Origin: Mageeibacillus sp. UBA1255
GTDB taxonomy: Bacteria > Bacillota > Clostridia > UBA1212 > UBA1255
Direction: 5' to 3'
Length of the DNA stretch: 10,917 bases
NCBI GenBank assembly: GCA_002308795.1
Contig: DBVV01000083.1
Coordinates: 1 to 10,917, forward strand
The notes below the pieces were generated by a model. It had not been told where the DNA came from and ran no database searches. It saw only the letters and a list, made by a program, of their open reading frames with translations. A program made the translations under genes and the position numbers. This document shows, piece by piece, positions 1 to 5,296 of this stretch (within the stretch, counting starts at the first letter, position 1; each line of letters begins with the position of its first letter).

Positions 1-3
1 TTT

Positions 4-45
4 CACGGAAACAGGAAAAGAGCCGGCTCTGCTCCCGTTTTCGTG
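4..45. repeat. Long imperfect palindrome / stem-loop
   Basis: The arms 4-24 and 25-45 pair almost throughout. There is one G-T wobble (8/41) and there are three mismatches (13/36, 17/32, 18/31). The centre is a perfect 12-bp palindrome, AGAGCCGGCTCT, at 19-30. No T-tract follows on the plus strand, so it is not a clear intrinsic terminator. It could be the terminator or 3' end of a gene outside the window, or a protein-binding palindrome. Confidence 0.5.
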
Positions 46-136
46 GTGGATCGTGACAATGGGCTTAATCCTTATGCAGTAAAGCCCGGTTCCGCGTCCG
101 GTATTGCTCATTTTCTTCGAAAATAATCTGATAGTT

Positions 137-170
137 GGGTCGAAATTTCAAAAATGTAATTTTCGACACA
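137..170. repeat. TCGAAA inverted repeat, copy 1
   Basis: GTCGAAA at 139-145 faces TTTCGAC at 161-167 across a 15-nt spacer. It is bracketed by GGG on the left and ACA on the right. The same arrangement recurs 208 bp downstream (345-378). Weak stems make an operator or protein-binding pair as likely as an RNA hairpin. Seven Ts follow at 173-179, so a weak plus-strand terminator is a second possibility. Confidence 0.4.
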
Positions 171-344
171 TCTTTTTTTCATTCAGCACCCACGGCTTTG
201 TCTTTTATGCCTGTCTGATGGCATCAAGTTCGTACAGATTGGATGATTTTGTTTTATTAAAGCTAAAAATAACAGAAAAGTTAAAAACAACTGTTATTTT
301 GTAGGTGATCATCATTTTTACTCAGCAACAGACAGAGCCGAGAT

Positions 345-378
345 GGGTCGAAAACAGCAAAATACAATTTTCGACACA
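345..378. repeat. TCGAAA inverted repeat, copy 2
   Basis: GTCGAAAA at 347-354 faces TTTTCGAC at 368-375 across a 13-nt spacer. The edges match copy 1: GGGTCGAAA on the left and AATTTTCGACACAT on the right. Only the arms are conserved; the spacers differ. That pattern suggests selection on the paired arms or two copies of a short element. Confidence 0.4.
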
Positions 379-498
379 TTTTACTGTCTCGAAAATTCTT
401 TAGACGGCGCCGGACAAATAAAATGAGATGGATCGGATGAATATTTGTATATCTCACTGATTTCGACGAAAATGGGAGTAGAGTCAACTTAATTGCCC

Positions 499-538
499 CT
501 TTTTGTGCTTTGCTATCGCTAACGCTCGGTTCGAATCC
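499..538. repeat. Block A, copy 1 (tRNA-Ser flank repeat)
   Basis: This 40-bp block matches 745-784 at 37 of 40 positions; the only differences are three adjacent bases in the middle (512-514). It ends in CGGTTCGAATCC, which looks like a tRNA T-loop in plus orientation. It is followed after 16 nt by a 17-bp fragment of the tRNA-Ser 3' end (555-571). The second copy lies just downstream of the intact tRNA-Ser gene, in the same relative order. Confidence 0.8.
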
Positions 539-579
539 TATCTATTCTCTCAATGGAGAAAGAGGGATTCGCCCACGCA
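526..579. repeat. 54-bp direct repeat, copy 1
   Basis: Identical to 593-646, with 13 bp between the copies. Each unit starts with TCGGTTCGAATCC, has a 16-nt spacer, and continues with GGAGAAAGAGGGATTCG, which is the last 17 bases of the tRNA-Ser gene in inverted orientation. CGAATCC and GGATTCG can pair, so each unit is also an imperfect stem-loop. The 100% identity implies a recent duplication or gene conversion, or possibly an assembly artefact. Confidence 0.9.
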
Positions 580-592
580 TAATGATTTTCGT

Positions 593-646
593 TCGGTTCG
601 AATCCTATCTATTCTCTCAATGGAGAAAGAGGGATTCGCCCACGCA
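593..646. repeat. 54-bp direct repeat, copy 2
   Basis: Exact second copy of 526-579. To its right the sequence departs into a 9-bp inverted repeat (645-653 with 672-680). This copy lacks the left 26 bases of block A, so the duplication covered only the T-arm-like part, the spacer and the tRNA-end part. Confidence 0.9.
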
Positions 647-680
647 AATTCCAACCAATTTCTGCTTTATTTGGAATTTG
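645..680. repeat. 9-bp inverted repeat
   Basis: CAAATTCCA at 645-653 pairs with TGGAATTTG at 672-680 around an 18-nt loop. It starts inside the last bases of the second 54-bp repeat. It is AT-rich with no flanking T-tract; function unknown. Confidence 0.4.
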
Positions 681-700
681 CTTAAAGGGCCCTCCTCTCT

Positions 701-723
701 GGGACATGCCACCGGCATGTCCC
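701..723. repeat. 10-bp perfect hairpin with triloop
   Basis: GGGACATGCC (701-710) pairs perfectly with GGCATGTCCC (714-723) around the loop ACC. It is strongly stable but has no T-tract on either side, so it is not a typical intrinsic terminator. It lies between the 54-bp repeats and the second block A, among other inverted repeats. It could be a REP-like repeat or a recombination-related hairpin. Confidence 0.5.
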
Positions 724-744
724 TACGCTCCGTTTACTTATCAT

Positions 745-784
745 CTTTTTGTGCTTTCAGATCGCTAACGCTCGGTTCGAATCC
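745..784. repeat. Block A, copy 2, downstream of tRNA-Ser
   Basis: Second copy of the 40-bp block at 499-538. GGTTCGAATCCC at 774-785 is the exact reverse complement of 847-858, which is the T-arm of the intact tRNA-Ser gene. The T-arm sequence therefore exists twice, in inverted orientation, on either side of the tRNA terminator. This is unusual for a simple tRNA flank. Confidence 0.8.
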
Positions 785-795
785 CCTTGCTGTTT

Positions 796-836
796 CTCAA
801 CAAAAAAGCACCCGCAAGGGGTGCTTTTTTGTTGAG
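796..836 (-). terminator. Bidirectional terminator of tRNA-Ser
   Basis: A perfect 18-bp stem (796-813 with 819-836) and a 5-nt loop directly abut the 3' end of the tRNA gene. The GC core GCACCC/GGGTGC is followed by six Ts on both strands, so it should stop transcription in either direction. Its position implies that it ends the tRNA-Ser transcript. Confidence 0.9.
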
Positions 837-925
837 CGGAGAAAGAGGGATTCGAACCCTCGAACCGCTTCTGGCGGTTACACGATTTCCAGTCGTGCGC
901 GCTCGACCAACTACGCGATTTCTCC
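837..925 (-). tRNA. tRNA-Ser (GGA)
   Basis: The minus strand folds as a type II tRNA. The acceptor stem is GGAGAAA/TTTCTCC. The anticodon stem is CACGA/TCGTG with loop CTGGAAA, giving anticodon GGA, which reads UCC and UCU serine codons. A long variable arm pairs AACCGC with GCGGTT. The T-arm is GAGGG-TTCGAAT-CCCTC. Discriminator G (837) is the serine identity base. CCA is not encoded, so it must be added enzymatically. The gene has a perfect-consensus promoter upstream and a hairpin terminator downstream. Its 17-bp 3' end recurs at 555-571 and 622-638. Confidence 0.95.
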
Positions 926-937
926 AGGTCGAACGCG

Positions 938-966
938 ATTATATTATAATAACCGGGCGTTGTCAA
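938..966 (-). promoter_or_regulatory. Consensus promoter of tRNA-Ser
   Basis: On the minus strand TTGACA (961-966) and TATAAT (938-943) are separated by exactly 17 bp, the full sigma-A/sigma-70 consensus. The predicted start is about 6 nt upstream of the mature tRNA 5' end at 925, implying a very short leader. This is the strength expected of a stable RNA gene. Confidence 0.9.
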
Positions 967-1009
967 CCTTTTTTTGAAAACCGGGGGCTGGAGGGATGCT
1001 GCGGCAATG

Positions 1010-1038
1010 TTGTTTTTTGAGAAGGATGATGATACAAT
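1010..1038 (+). promoter_or_regulatory. Putative promoter of the DUF3810 gene
   Basis: TTGTTT (1010-1015), 17 bp, then TACAAT (1033-1038) preceded by TGA, which makes an extended -10 element. Initiation near 1045 would give a leader of roughly 78 nt before the ATG at 1123. The -35 is weak, so this is a moderate prediction. Confidence 0.5.
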
Positions 1039-1122
1039 GATTGACCGAAGCTGATCGGCGGCCGGTCGCGCATGATACACGATTTTGCCGGAAACATGCG
1101 AAAGGTGTTAAATATTTGAGAT

Positions 1123-2268
1123 ATGAGCAAAGAAACGAACACAAATAGAAAGAACAAGAAAAAAACACTGAAGACACGCGTGATCGTTGCCGCCTCACTG
1201 CTGACGGGAGCATTGATATGCATTGGCCTGCTGCTGATCAGCAGAACGATGCCGGAATTGACCACGAACGTATACACGAAAAACATCTTCAAATACATAT
1301 CACTGCCGGTCAAATGGCTGTTTAACCTTTTCCCGTTCTCGGTCGGAGAAATAATACTCATATGTATTGCCGCCGGCACGATCATCGGGCTTATCGTTTC
1401 GATCATAATGTGCTTCACAAGAAGGAACGGAAAGCCGATGGCCAGATGGGGCCTGAACGTGATCTCGATCGCATCGTTGGCGATCATCCTTTTCGTGCTG
1501 TTCGGAGGTTTCAACTACAGTTCGCTGACGTTCGCTGAGAGAAGCGGCTACGACGTTAAGGAGTCAACCGTTTACGAGCTGATGGATCTGTGCCTTTATT
1601 TAAATGACCGGGCGGCGGAGTGCAGGAACAGGCTCACACAGGACGCGAGCGGTGCGGTCACGACTGAGCTTACCGCATATGATATGTTTTATATGGCAAA
1701 GAACGGTTACGACGCGATCGAGGACAGATTCCCGGAATTTAAAGGGTTTTACACGACACCGAAACCGGCGCTCACGTCGGAGGCAATGTGCTACCTGCAG
1801 ATAAGCGGCATATACCCGTACATATCACCCGAGGCCGTTGTCAACATAAAAACGCCCGTTTCCGAGCTTCCCCACACGATCTGCCACGAAATGGCGCACC
1901 AGAGAGGAATTGCCCGCGAAGACGAGGCCAATTACGTCGGGTATCTTGCGGCGGTCAATAACCCGGATCCTCTGTTTCAGTATTCGGGCTATTCCCAGGC
2001 GCTTTCGTACTGCCTGAGCGCACTTTACCGGGCTAGTTCTACCGCGTATGACCAGATCCGGCCACGCATCAACGTCGGGATACTGAGGGATATGAGCATC
2101 GCGGGCAATTTCTGGCGCAGTTTTGAGCAAAAAAATGAACTGCCGGCGAAAATTTCGACGGCAGTCAATAATACTTATCTTCAGATCCAGAATATCCCGG
2201 ACGGTACCAGGAGCTACGGCCGTATGGTCGATCTACTCCTTGCCGAATACCGGCTTTCACACGAATAA
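1123..2268 (+). CDS. DUF3810 family membrane protein, putative zinc metallopeptidase
   Basis: A 381-residue protein with a lysine-rich cytoplasmic N-terminus, then three predicted membrane helices (about 19-40, 72-98 and 110-130) and a large soluble C-terminal part. Residues 255-259 are HEMAH, an HExxH zinc-binding motif. E268, in the following REDEAN stretch, is a likely third ligand, as in gluzincin-type peptidases. This pattern and the overall layout match the DUF3810 family, found in Clostridia and Bacteroidetes; its substrate is unknown. The start is supported by an upstream in-frame stop (TGA, 1117-1119) and a weak Shine-Dalgarno, AAAGGTG, at 1101-1107, which is rather far from the ATG. 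The gene is monocistronic and converges with the solute-binding protein gene. Proteolytic activity is inferred from the motif only. Confidence 0.85.
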   Translation: MSKETNTNRKNKKKTLKTRVIVAASLLTGALICIGLLLISRTMPELTTNVYTKNIFKYISLPVKWLFNLFPFSVGEIILICIAAGTIIGLIVSIIMCFTRRNGKPMARWGLNVISIASLAIILFVLFGGFNYSSLTFAERSGYDVKESTVYELMDLCLYLNDRAAECRNRLTQDASGAVTTELTAYDMFYMAKNGYDAIEDRFPEFKGFYTTPKPALTSEAMCYLQISGIYPYISPEAVVNIKTPVSELPHTICHEMAHQRGIAREDEANYVGYLAAVNNPDPLFQYSGYSQALSYCLSALYRASSTAYDQIRPRINVGILRDMSIAGNFWRSFEQKNELPAKISTAVNNTYLQIQNIPDGTRSYGRMVDLLLAEYRLSHE

Positions 2269-2314
2269 GACGCCCGCCTGTTTAGTGCGTCCGGACAGCT
2301 TCCGGGCGGTCTTA
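2265..2314. terminator. Possible bidirectional terminator between convergent genes
   Basis: The sequence ATAAGACGCCCG (2265-2276) pairs with 2303-2314, with a one-base bulge. The loop itself contains a small TCCGGA palindrome. The stop codon of the DUF3810 gene lies inside the left arm. The T-tract is short on either strand, so termination is plausible but not certain. Confidence 0.45.
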
Positions 2315-2319
2315 TCAGA

Positions 2320-3681
2320 TCATCCTCCGTAGATGACCTTCCATTTTTCGTTGCACTGTGTTTCGATCTTCTGCAGCGTATCTCTGTATCCGGCTCTTCC
2401 GGAGAAATAATTCGAGAAAATACTGCCGATCTGGGAACGGATGACCTGCGCGATCTCCGGCGGCATCAAGCACTCAAATTTACCGACCACGTCATTGTCC
2501 GGATAACTCACGAACGCATCGTAGTTGGTATCTTCCTTGCCTCCGACTCTCCAGAACGAGTCCATAGCGAGCGAACGGACGTTCGGGACAGAACCGCCGA
2601 TCTGGCCGTTGTACGCCCTCTGACCTTCCTCGGTGTAGAAGAATAGCGCGAGCGCAGCGGCTCCGTCGGGGTTCTTCGTTCTGTTATATACTCCGAATCC
2701 TGTGGCTCCGGCTCCGACCGAATGTACGGGGTACGCAAACCAGTCGCACACGTTCCAGTCGACGTTGTAGCTTTCAAATTCTTTGCACTGATTAGCCAGT
2801 CCGGGGAAAACGCCGTCAAAGAAGACCGTGCGCATGTGATTGTTCATTACTTTGCTGTATTTGGAATTCATTTCTCCCGTTCCGCCGGTGGGTATGATAT
2901 ACCCCTTCTCCATTAATCCGATGAGTTCCTCTATTCCTTTGATCACGTCTTCGGAAGTAAGATCGATCCGTTTATTGATCGTATCGACCCATTTTCCTCC
3001 CCAGCCCTGAAGTACCGGAATAATAGCCGGACCGTAACTGAAATCGATCTGAGCTCCGACCTGTTCGTATTTTCCGTCATCGCCGATGATCGTTAATTTC
3101 TCGCAGTAGTCTTTGAAATCGTCCCACGTCCAACCCTTCTGCGGATCGGAAAGACCTGCTGCCGTGAGTGCGTCGCGGTTGTAATACAGTATAACGTGGG
3201 TGTGGTCGCGGGCAACCATATAGATGTTTCCGTTTACTCTGCCCAGGTCCATCGTGCCGGAGTAGATGTTTCCGATGTCGATCCCGAGCGGCTCCAGGTA
3301 CTGCGTCAGGTTCATTATGGCGTTGTTGGATACGGCATAATTATACGTGTCCTCCTCCCAGAAGAAGAACACGTCTCCGATGTCGCCTGACGCGATGCGG
3401 TTTGCGGTACTGTTCTGGTCTGTGATCGAAATATCGACGTTGACCTTCGTCCTCGGATACTTGCTCTCGAACGCGGAAGCAAATGCGCGGATAGACGTCT
3501 TTCCCTCTTCGCCCGCGGAATTGTAAGCGGAGATCTTGAGCGTCCCCTTAACGTCTACCGTTTGTCCCTTCTCGACGATACCGTACTGTATAACCTGCTT
3601 TTTACAGGAGACACACGAAAAAACCGCGGCAATAACAAGGAGCACTAACAACGCTGCTTTCAGGATCTTGATCTTATTCAT
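2320..3681 (-). CDS. Extracellular solute-binding lipoprotein (ABC importer, family 1)
   Basis: A 453-residue protein of the SBP_bac_1 type (sugar/oligosaccharide-binding proteins), usual length about 420-450. The N-terminus is a lipoprotein signal peptide: basic start, hydrophobic stretch 7-22, and cysteines at 23 and 26, either of which could be lipidated (the CVSC sequence favours C26). The segments GTLKISAYNSAGEE (early), YYNRDALTAAGL, GWTWDDF and the late YTEEGQRAYN are typical of the family: ligand-binding lobes, the hinge region and a C-terminal helical part. It would deliver a carbohydrate-like ligand to membrane permeases, but no permease or ATPase gene is in the window, so it is an orphan here. 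A strong Shine-Dalgarno (GGAAAGGA, 3688-3695) supports the start. It follows the M23 gene on the same strand after 63 bp that contain two palindromic motifs. The ligand cannot be told from sequence. Confidence 0.9.
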   Translation of the reverse strand: MNKIKILKAALLVLLVIAAVFSCVSCKKQVIQYGIVEKGQTVDVKGTLKISAYNSAGEEGKTSIRAFASAFESKYPRTKVNVDISITDQNSTANRIASGDIGDVFFFWEEDTYNYAVSNNAIMNLTQYLEPLGIDIGNIYSGTMDLGRVNGNIYMVARDHTHVILYYNRDALTAAGLSDPQKGWTWDDFKDYCEKLTIIGDDGKYEQVGAQIDFSYGPAIIPVLQGWGGKWVDTINKRIDLTSEDVIKGIEELIGLMEKGYIIPTGGTGEMNSKYSKVMNNHMRTVFFDGVFPGLANQCKEFESYNVDWNVCDWFAYPVHSVGAGATGFGVYNRTKNPDGAAALALFFYTEEGQRAYNGQIGGSVPNVRSLAMDSFWRVGGKEDTNYDAFVSYPDNDVVGKFECLMPPEIAQVIRSQIGSIFSNYFSGRAGYRDTLQKIETQCNEKWKVIYGG

Positions 3682-3701
3682 TTTTAATCCTTTCCGACGG
3701 C

Positions 3702-3730
3702 TGACCGCGTCAATACCCGTGACCGGTCAA
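3702..3730. promoter_or_regulatory. Paired operator-like palindromes upstream of SBP gene
   Basis: Two near-identical motifs lie in tandem: TGACCGCGTCAA (3702-3713) and TGACCGGTCAA (3720-3730). The second contains a perfect 10-bp palindrome (3720-3729). Their centres are about 17 bp apart, under two helical turns, and they sit just upstream of the Shine-Dalgarno of the solute-binding protein gene. This looks like a regulator-binding site or a roadblock/attenuation point between the M23 and SBP genes. No matching regulator gene is in the window. Confidence 0.35.
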
Positions 3731-3744
3731 CGCGGCTGAAATAC

Positions 3745-5067
3745 TCAGCCGAAGAAATCCGGCAGGTAATCCATAGGATCCCTTGTATCACCGTCTATAC
3801 GCACTTCAAAATGAAGATGATTACCCGTAGAAACACCCGTCGTACCGACCAGAGCGATGCGCTGACCTCTCTCAACGTAATCGCCTTCCTTTACAAGCAG
3901 TTTGGAAGCATGTCCGTACAGCGTCGTCATTCCGTCGCCGTGATAGATCTGCACGTACCAGCCGTATGAATCGCTCCATCTTGCTTTGGTCACCGTTCCG
4001 CTGAGGGCGGCAAGTATGTCCGTTCCTCCGGGAGCGGCAATGTCAATACCGTTGTGGAATTTTTTTGTTTTATATACAGGATGGATGCGCCATCCGTAAG
4101 GTGACGATATTCTGATGCCGGAAGGAGCCGGGAATACCATCTTGGATTCATCCTCGGGCGTGCCTCTCTTAGCACGCTCTTCTGCTTCCTGACGTTCTCT
4201 TTCTTCGCGCTCTGCCTCTTCGGCTTCACGTCTGGCTCTCTCGGCTGCCTCGCGCGCTTTGCGTTCGGCCTCTTCCTTAGCTCTTCTCTGCTCTTCCAGG
4301 ATCCTGTCATATTCCGCACGCAGTTCCTTGATCTCTCTTGCGATCGCTGCGGATTCCTGATCGAGTTTGTCTTCCTCTATTTCAAGCTGCTCTATGGCTT
4401 TCCTGCTGGTGAGCATATCTTCTTCAAGGATAGCCTGATCGGCTTTGATCTTTGCTATGATGCTCTCCTTCTCGGCTATGGCTGCTTTCGCGTCGACAGA
4501 CATTGCCTCGGCGAGTTCGCGTTTGGTTTCAAGATCTTTTTTCATGTATGCGAGCCGTTCCATCTCGGTCCTGTCGGATTCGAGAAGGTTCGACACGAGT
4601 TTCGTGAGGTCAGTGTACGTGAATATGCTGCGTGATTCTGTGAACAGTTTAAGCGGGCTGTAATTTGAATAACGGCTGGTGATCGAAGCGCGTTTATAAA
4701 ACATCGCGAGTGCTTCGTCGTATTCAGCCTGTGCTTCTTCGATAGTCTGATTTAATTCGAGTATGGATCCGTATATATCTTCAAGATCGTCGAGCTGAGC
4801 CTGGAGTTCGTCGCTGTTCTGCTGTTTTTCGCGGAGCATCTCGGTGTATTTTTTAGTGAGCTCTGCCAGTTCGTCCTGACGGTTGGATAATTTAGCGTTT
4901 ACTATTTCGAGTTCACTGGCGATGTCGTCTTTTCTGTCTCCCGCGTCTCCGATTTTTTCCTGGATGTCGTCAAGAGATGAAGACAAAACCTTGCCTCCTA
5001 CGACAACAAAGGATGCAAGTATCAAAGCGGTCAATATCAACACAATGATCACATGTGCTTTTTTCAT
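3745..5067 (-). CDS. M23 peptidoglycan endopeptidase with coiled-coil N-terminus
   Basis: I start the protein at 5067 (440 residues) because AAGGAGTG (5074-5081) lies at ideal distance; an earlier in-frame ATG at 5103 has no such site. Residues 6-25 form a signal peptide or membrane anchor. Residues 30-125 and 165-300 are strongly charged coiled coil, ending in an E/R/A-rich stretch (about 256-301). Between them, YSPLKLFTESRS (136-147) resembles the segment seen in PcsB/CwlO/RipA-type hydrolases. The C-terminal M23 (LytM) domain spans about 315-435. Zinc ligands H338, D342 (HNGID) and H419, and the catalytic H417 (HLH), are all present, so it should be active. It would cut peptide cross-links of the cell wall; the coiled coil suggests control by an FtsEX-like partner, which is not in the window. 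It may be cotranscribed with the solute-binding protein gene downstream. Confidence 0.92.
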   Translation of the reverse strand: MKKAHVIIVLILTALILASFVVVGGKVLSSSLDDIQEKIGDAGDRKDDIASELEIVNAKLSNRQDELAELTKKYTEMLREKQQNSDELQAQLDDLEDIYGSILELNQTIEEAQAEYDEALAMFYKRASITSRYSNYSPLKLFTESRSIFTYTDLTKLVSNLLESDRTEMERLAYMKKDLETKRELAEAMSVDAKAAIAEKESIIAKIKADQAILEEDMLTSRKAIEQLEIEEDKLDQESAAIAREIKELRAEYDRILEEQRRAKEEAERKAREAAERARREAEEAEREERERQEAEERAKRGTPEDESKMVFPAPSGIRISSPYGWRIHPVYKTKKFHNGIDIAAPGGTDILAALSGTVTKARWSDSYGWYVQIYHGDGMTTLYGHASKLLVKEGDYVERGQRIALVGTTGVSTGNHLHFEVRIDGDTRDPMDYLPDFFG

Positions 5068-5138
5068 TTGTATCACTCCTTTTGCCACTTTGTTCGATGG
5101 CAAAGCAAAGCTGCTTCCGTAGACAAACCTACAGTTTA

Positions 5139-5168
5139 ATTATATCACAGGTTGTCAACGCTTTGCAA
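5139..5168 (-). promoter_or_regulatory. Promoter of the M23 gene
   Basis: On the minus strand TTGCAA (5163-5168), 18 bp, then TATAAT (5139-5144) with a TGA extension just upstream (extended -10). A small GTTG-T-CAAC palindrome (5151-5159) lies between the two boxes, where a repressor could act. The predicted leader is about 65 nt. Confidence 0.65.
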
Positions 5169-5217
5169 CTTTATGTTTTTGGCCCGCTCCATGCCGCCTC
5201 CGCAGCCGTCAATGTTG

Positions 5218-5247
5218 TTGACCGCCCGCCACCATTTGTGGTAAACT
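5218..5247 (+). promoter_or_regulatory. Promoter of the GH-like lipoprotein gene
   Basis: TTGACC (5218-5223), 18 bp, then TAAACT (5242-5247) preceded by TGG, giving an extended -10. Initiation near 5254 would leave a leader of about 43 nt. It is divergent from the M23 promoter, the -35 boxes being about 50 bp apart, so one regulator could affect both. Confidence 0.55.
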
Positions 5248-5296
5248 GCGAACGTGATCTCCGCTCAACGCGGACGGAAAAGGGGTCGGGAAACGA

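Larger units (their letters stand above)
1..498. other. Gene-poor, AT-rich leader region
   Basis: I see no convincing gene here. Two frames are open from the left edge on the plus strand, ending at 82 and 126, so the 3' end of a gene from outside cannot be excluded, but neither peptide is recognisable. Bases 1-110 are moderately GC-rich and hold two hairpins: 4-45, and 61-66 paired with 82-87. From about 110 to 480 the sequence turns AT-rich and holds seven TCGAAA/TTTCGA hexamers. The change in composition and the absence of genes next to a damaged tRNA 3' region would fit a remnant of acquired DNA, which is inference. Confidence 0.5.

Noticed and set aside
1..126. Open frame from the left edge (42 codons, stop at 124-126), and another ending at 82
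   Set aside because: Both run through a strong palindrome, neither peptide is recognisable, and two overlapping frames are open at once; I cannot choose between them or call either a gene.
499..646. Possible CRISPR array
   Set aside because: Only two identical units with a 13-bp gap exist, the units match a tRNA end, and no cas gene is nearby.
510..977. Plus-strand open frame of 155 codons across the repeat cluster
   Set aside because: It reads antisense through the intact tRNA-Ser gene and both 54-bp repeats and resembles no protein; it is an accident of the repeats.
1041..1077. TTGACC ... TGATAC as promoter of the DUF3810 gene
   Set aside because: The spacing is 26 bp, too long for a sigma-A promoter; the pair at 1010-1038 fits better.
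5068..5103. Upstream ATG adding 12 residues to the M23 protein
   Set aside because: The ATG at 5067 has AAGGAGTG at ideal distance and starts a normal signal sequence; the earlier ATG has no ribosome binding site and would place polar residues before it.
5151..5156. TTGACA as -35 of the M23 promoter
   Set aside because: It lies only 8 bp from TATAAT, too close; TTGCAA at 5163-5168 with 18-bp spacing and an extended -10 fits better.
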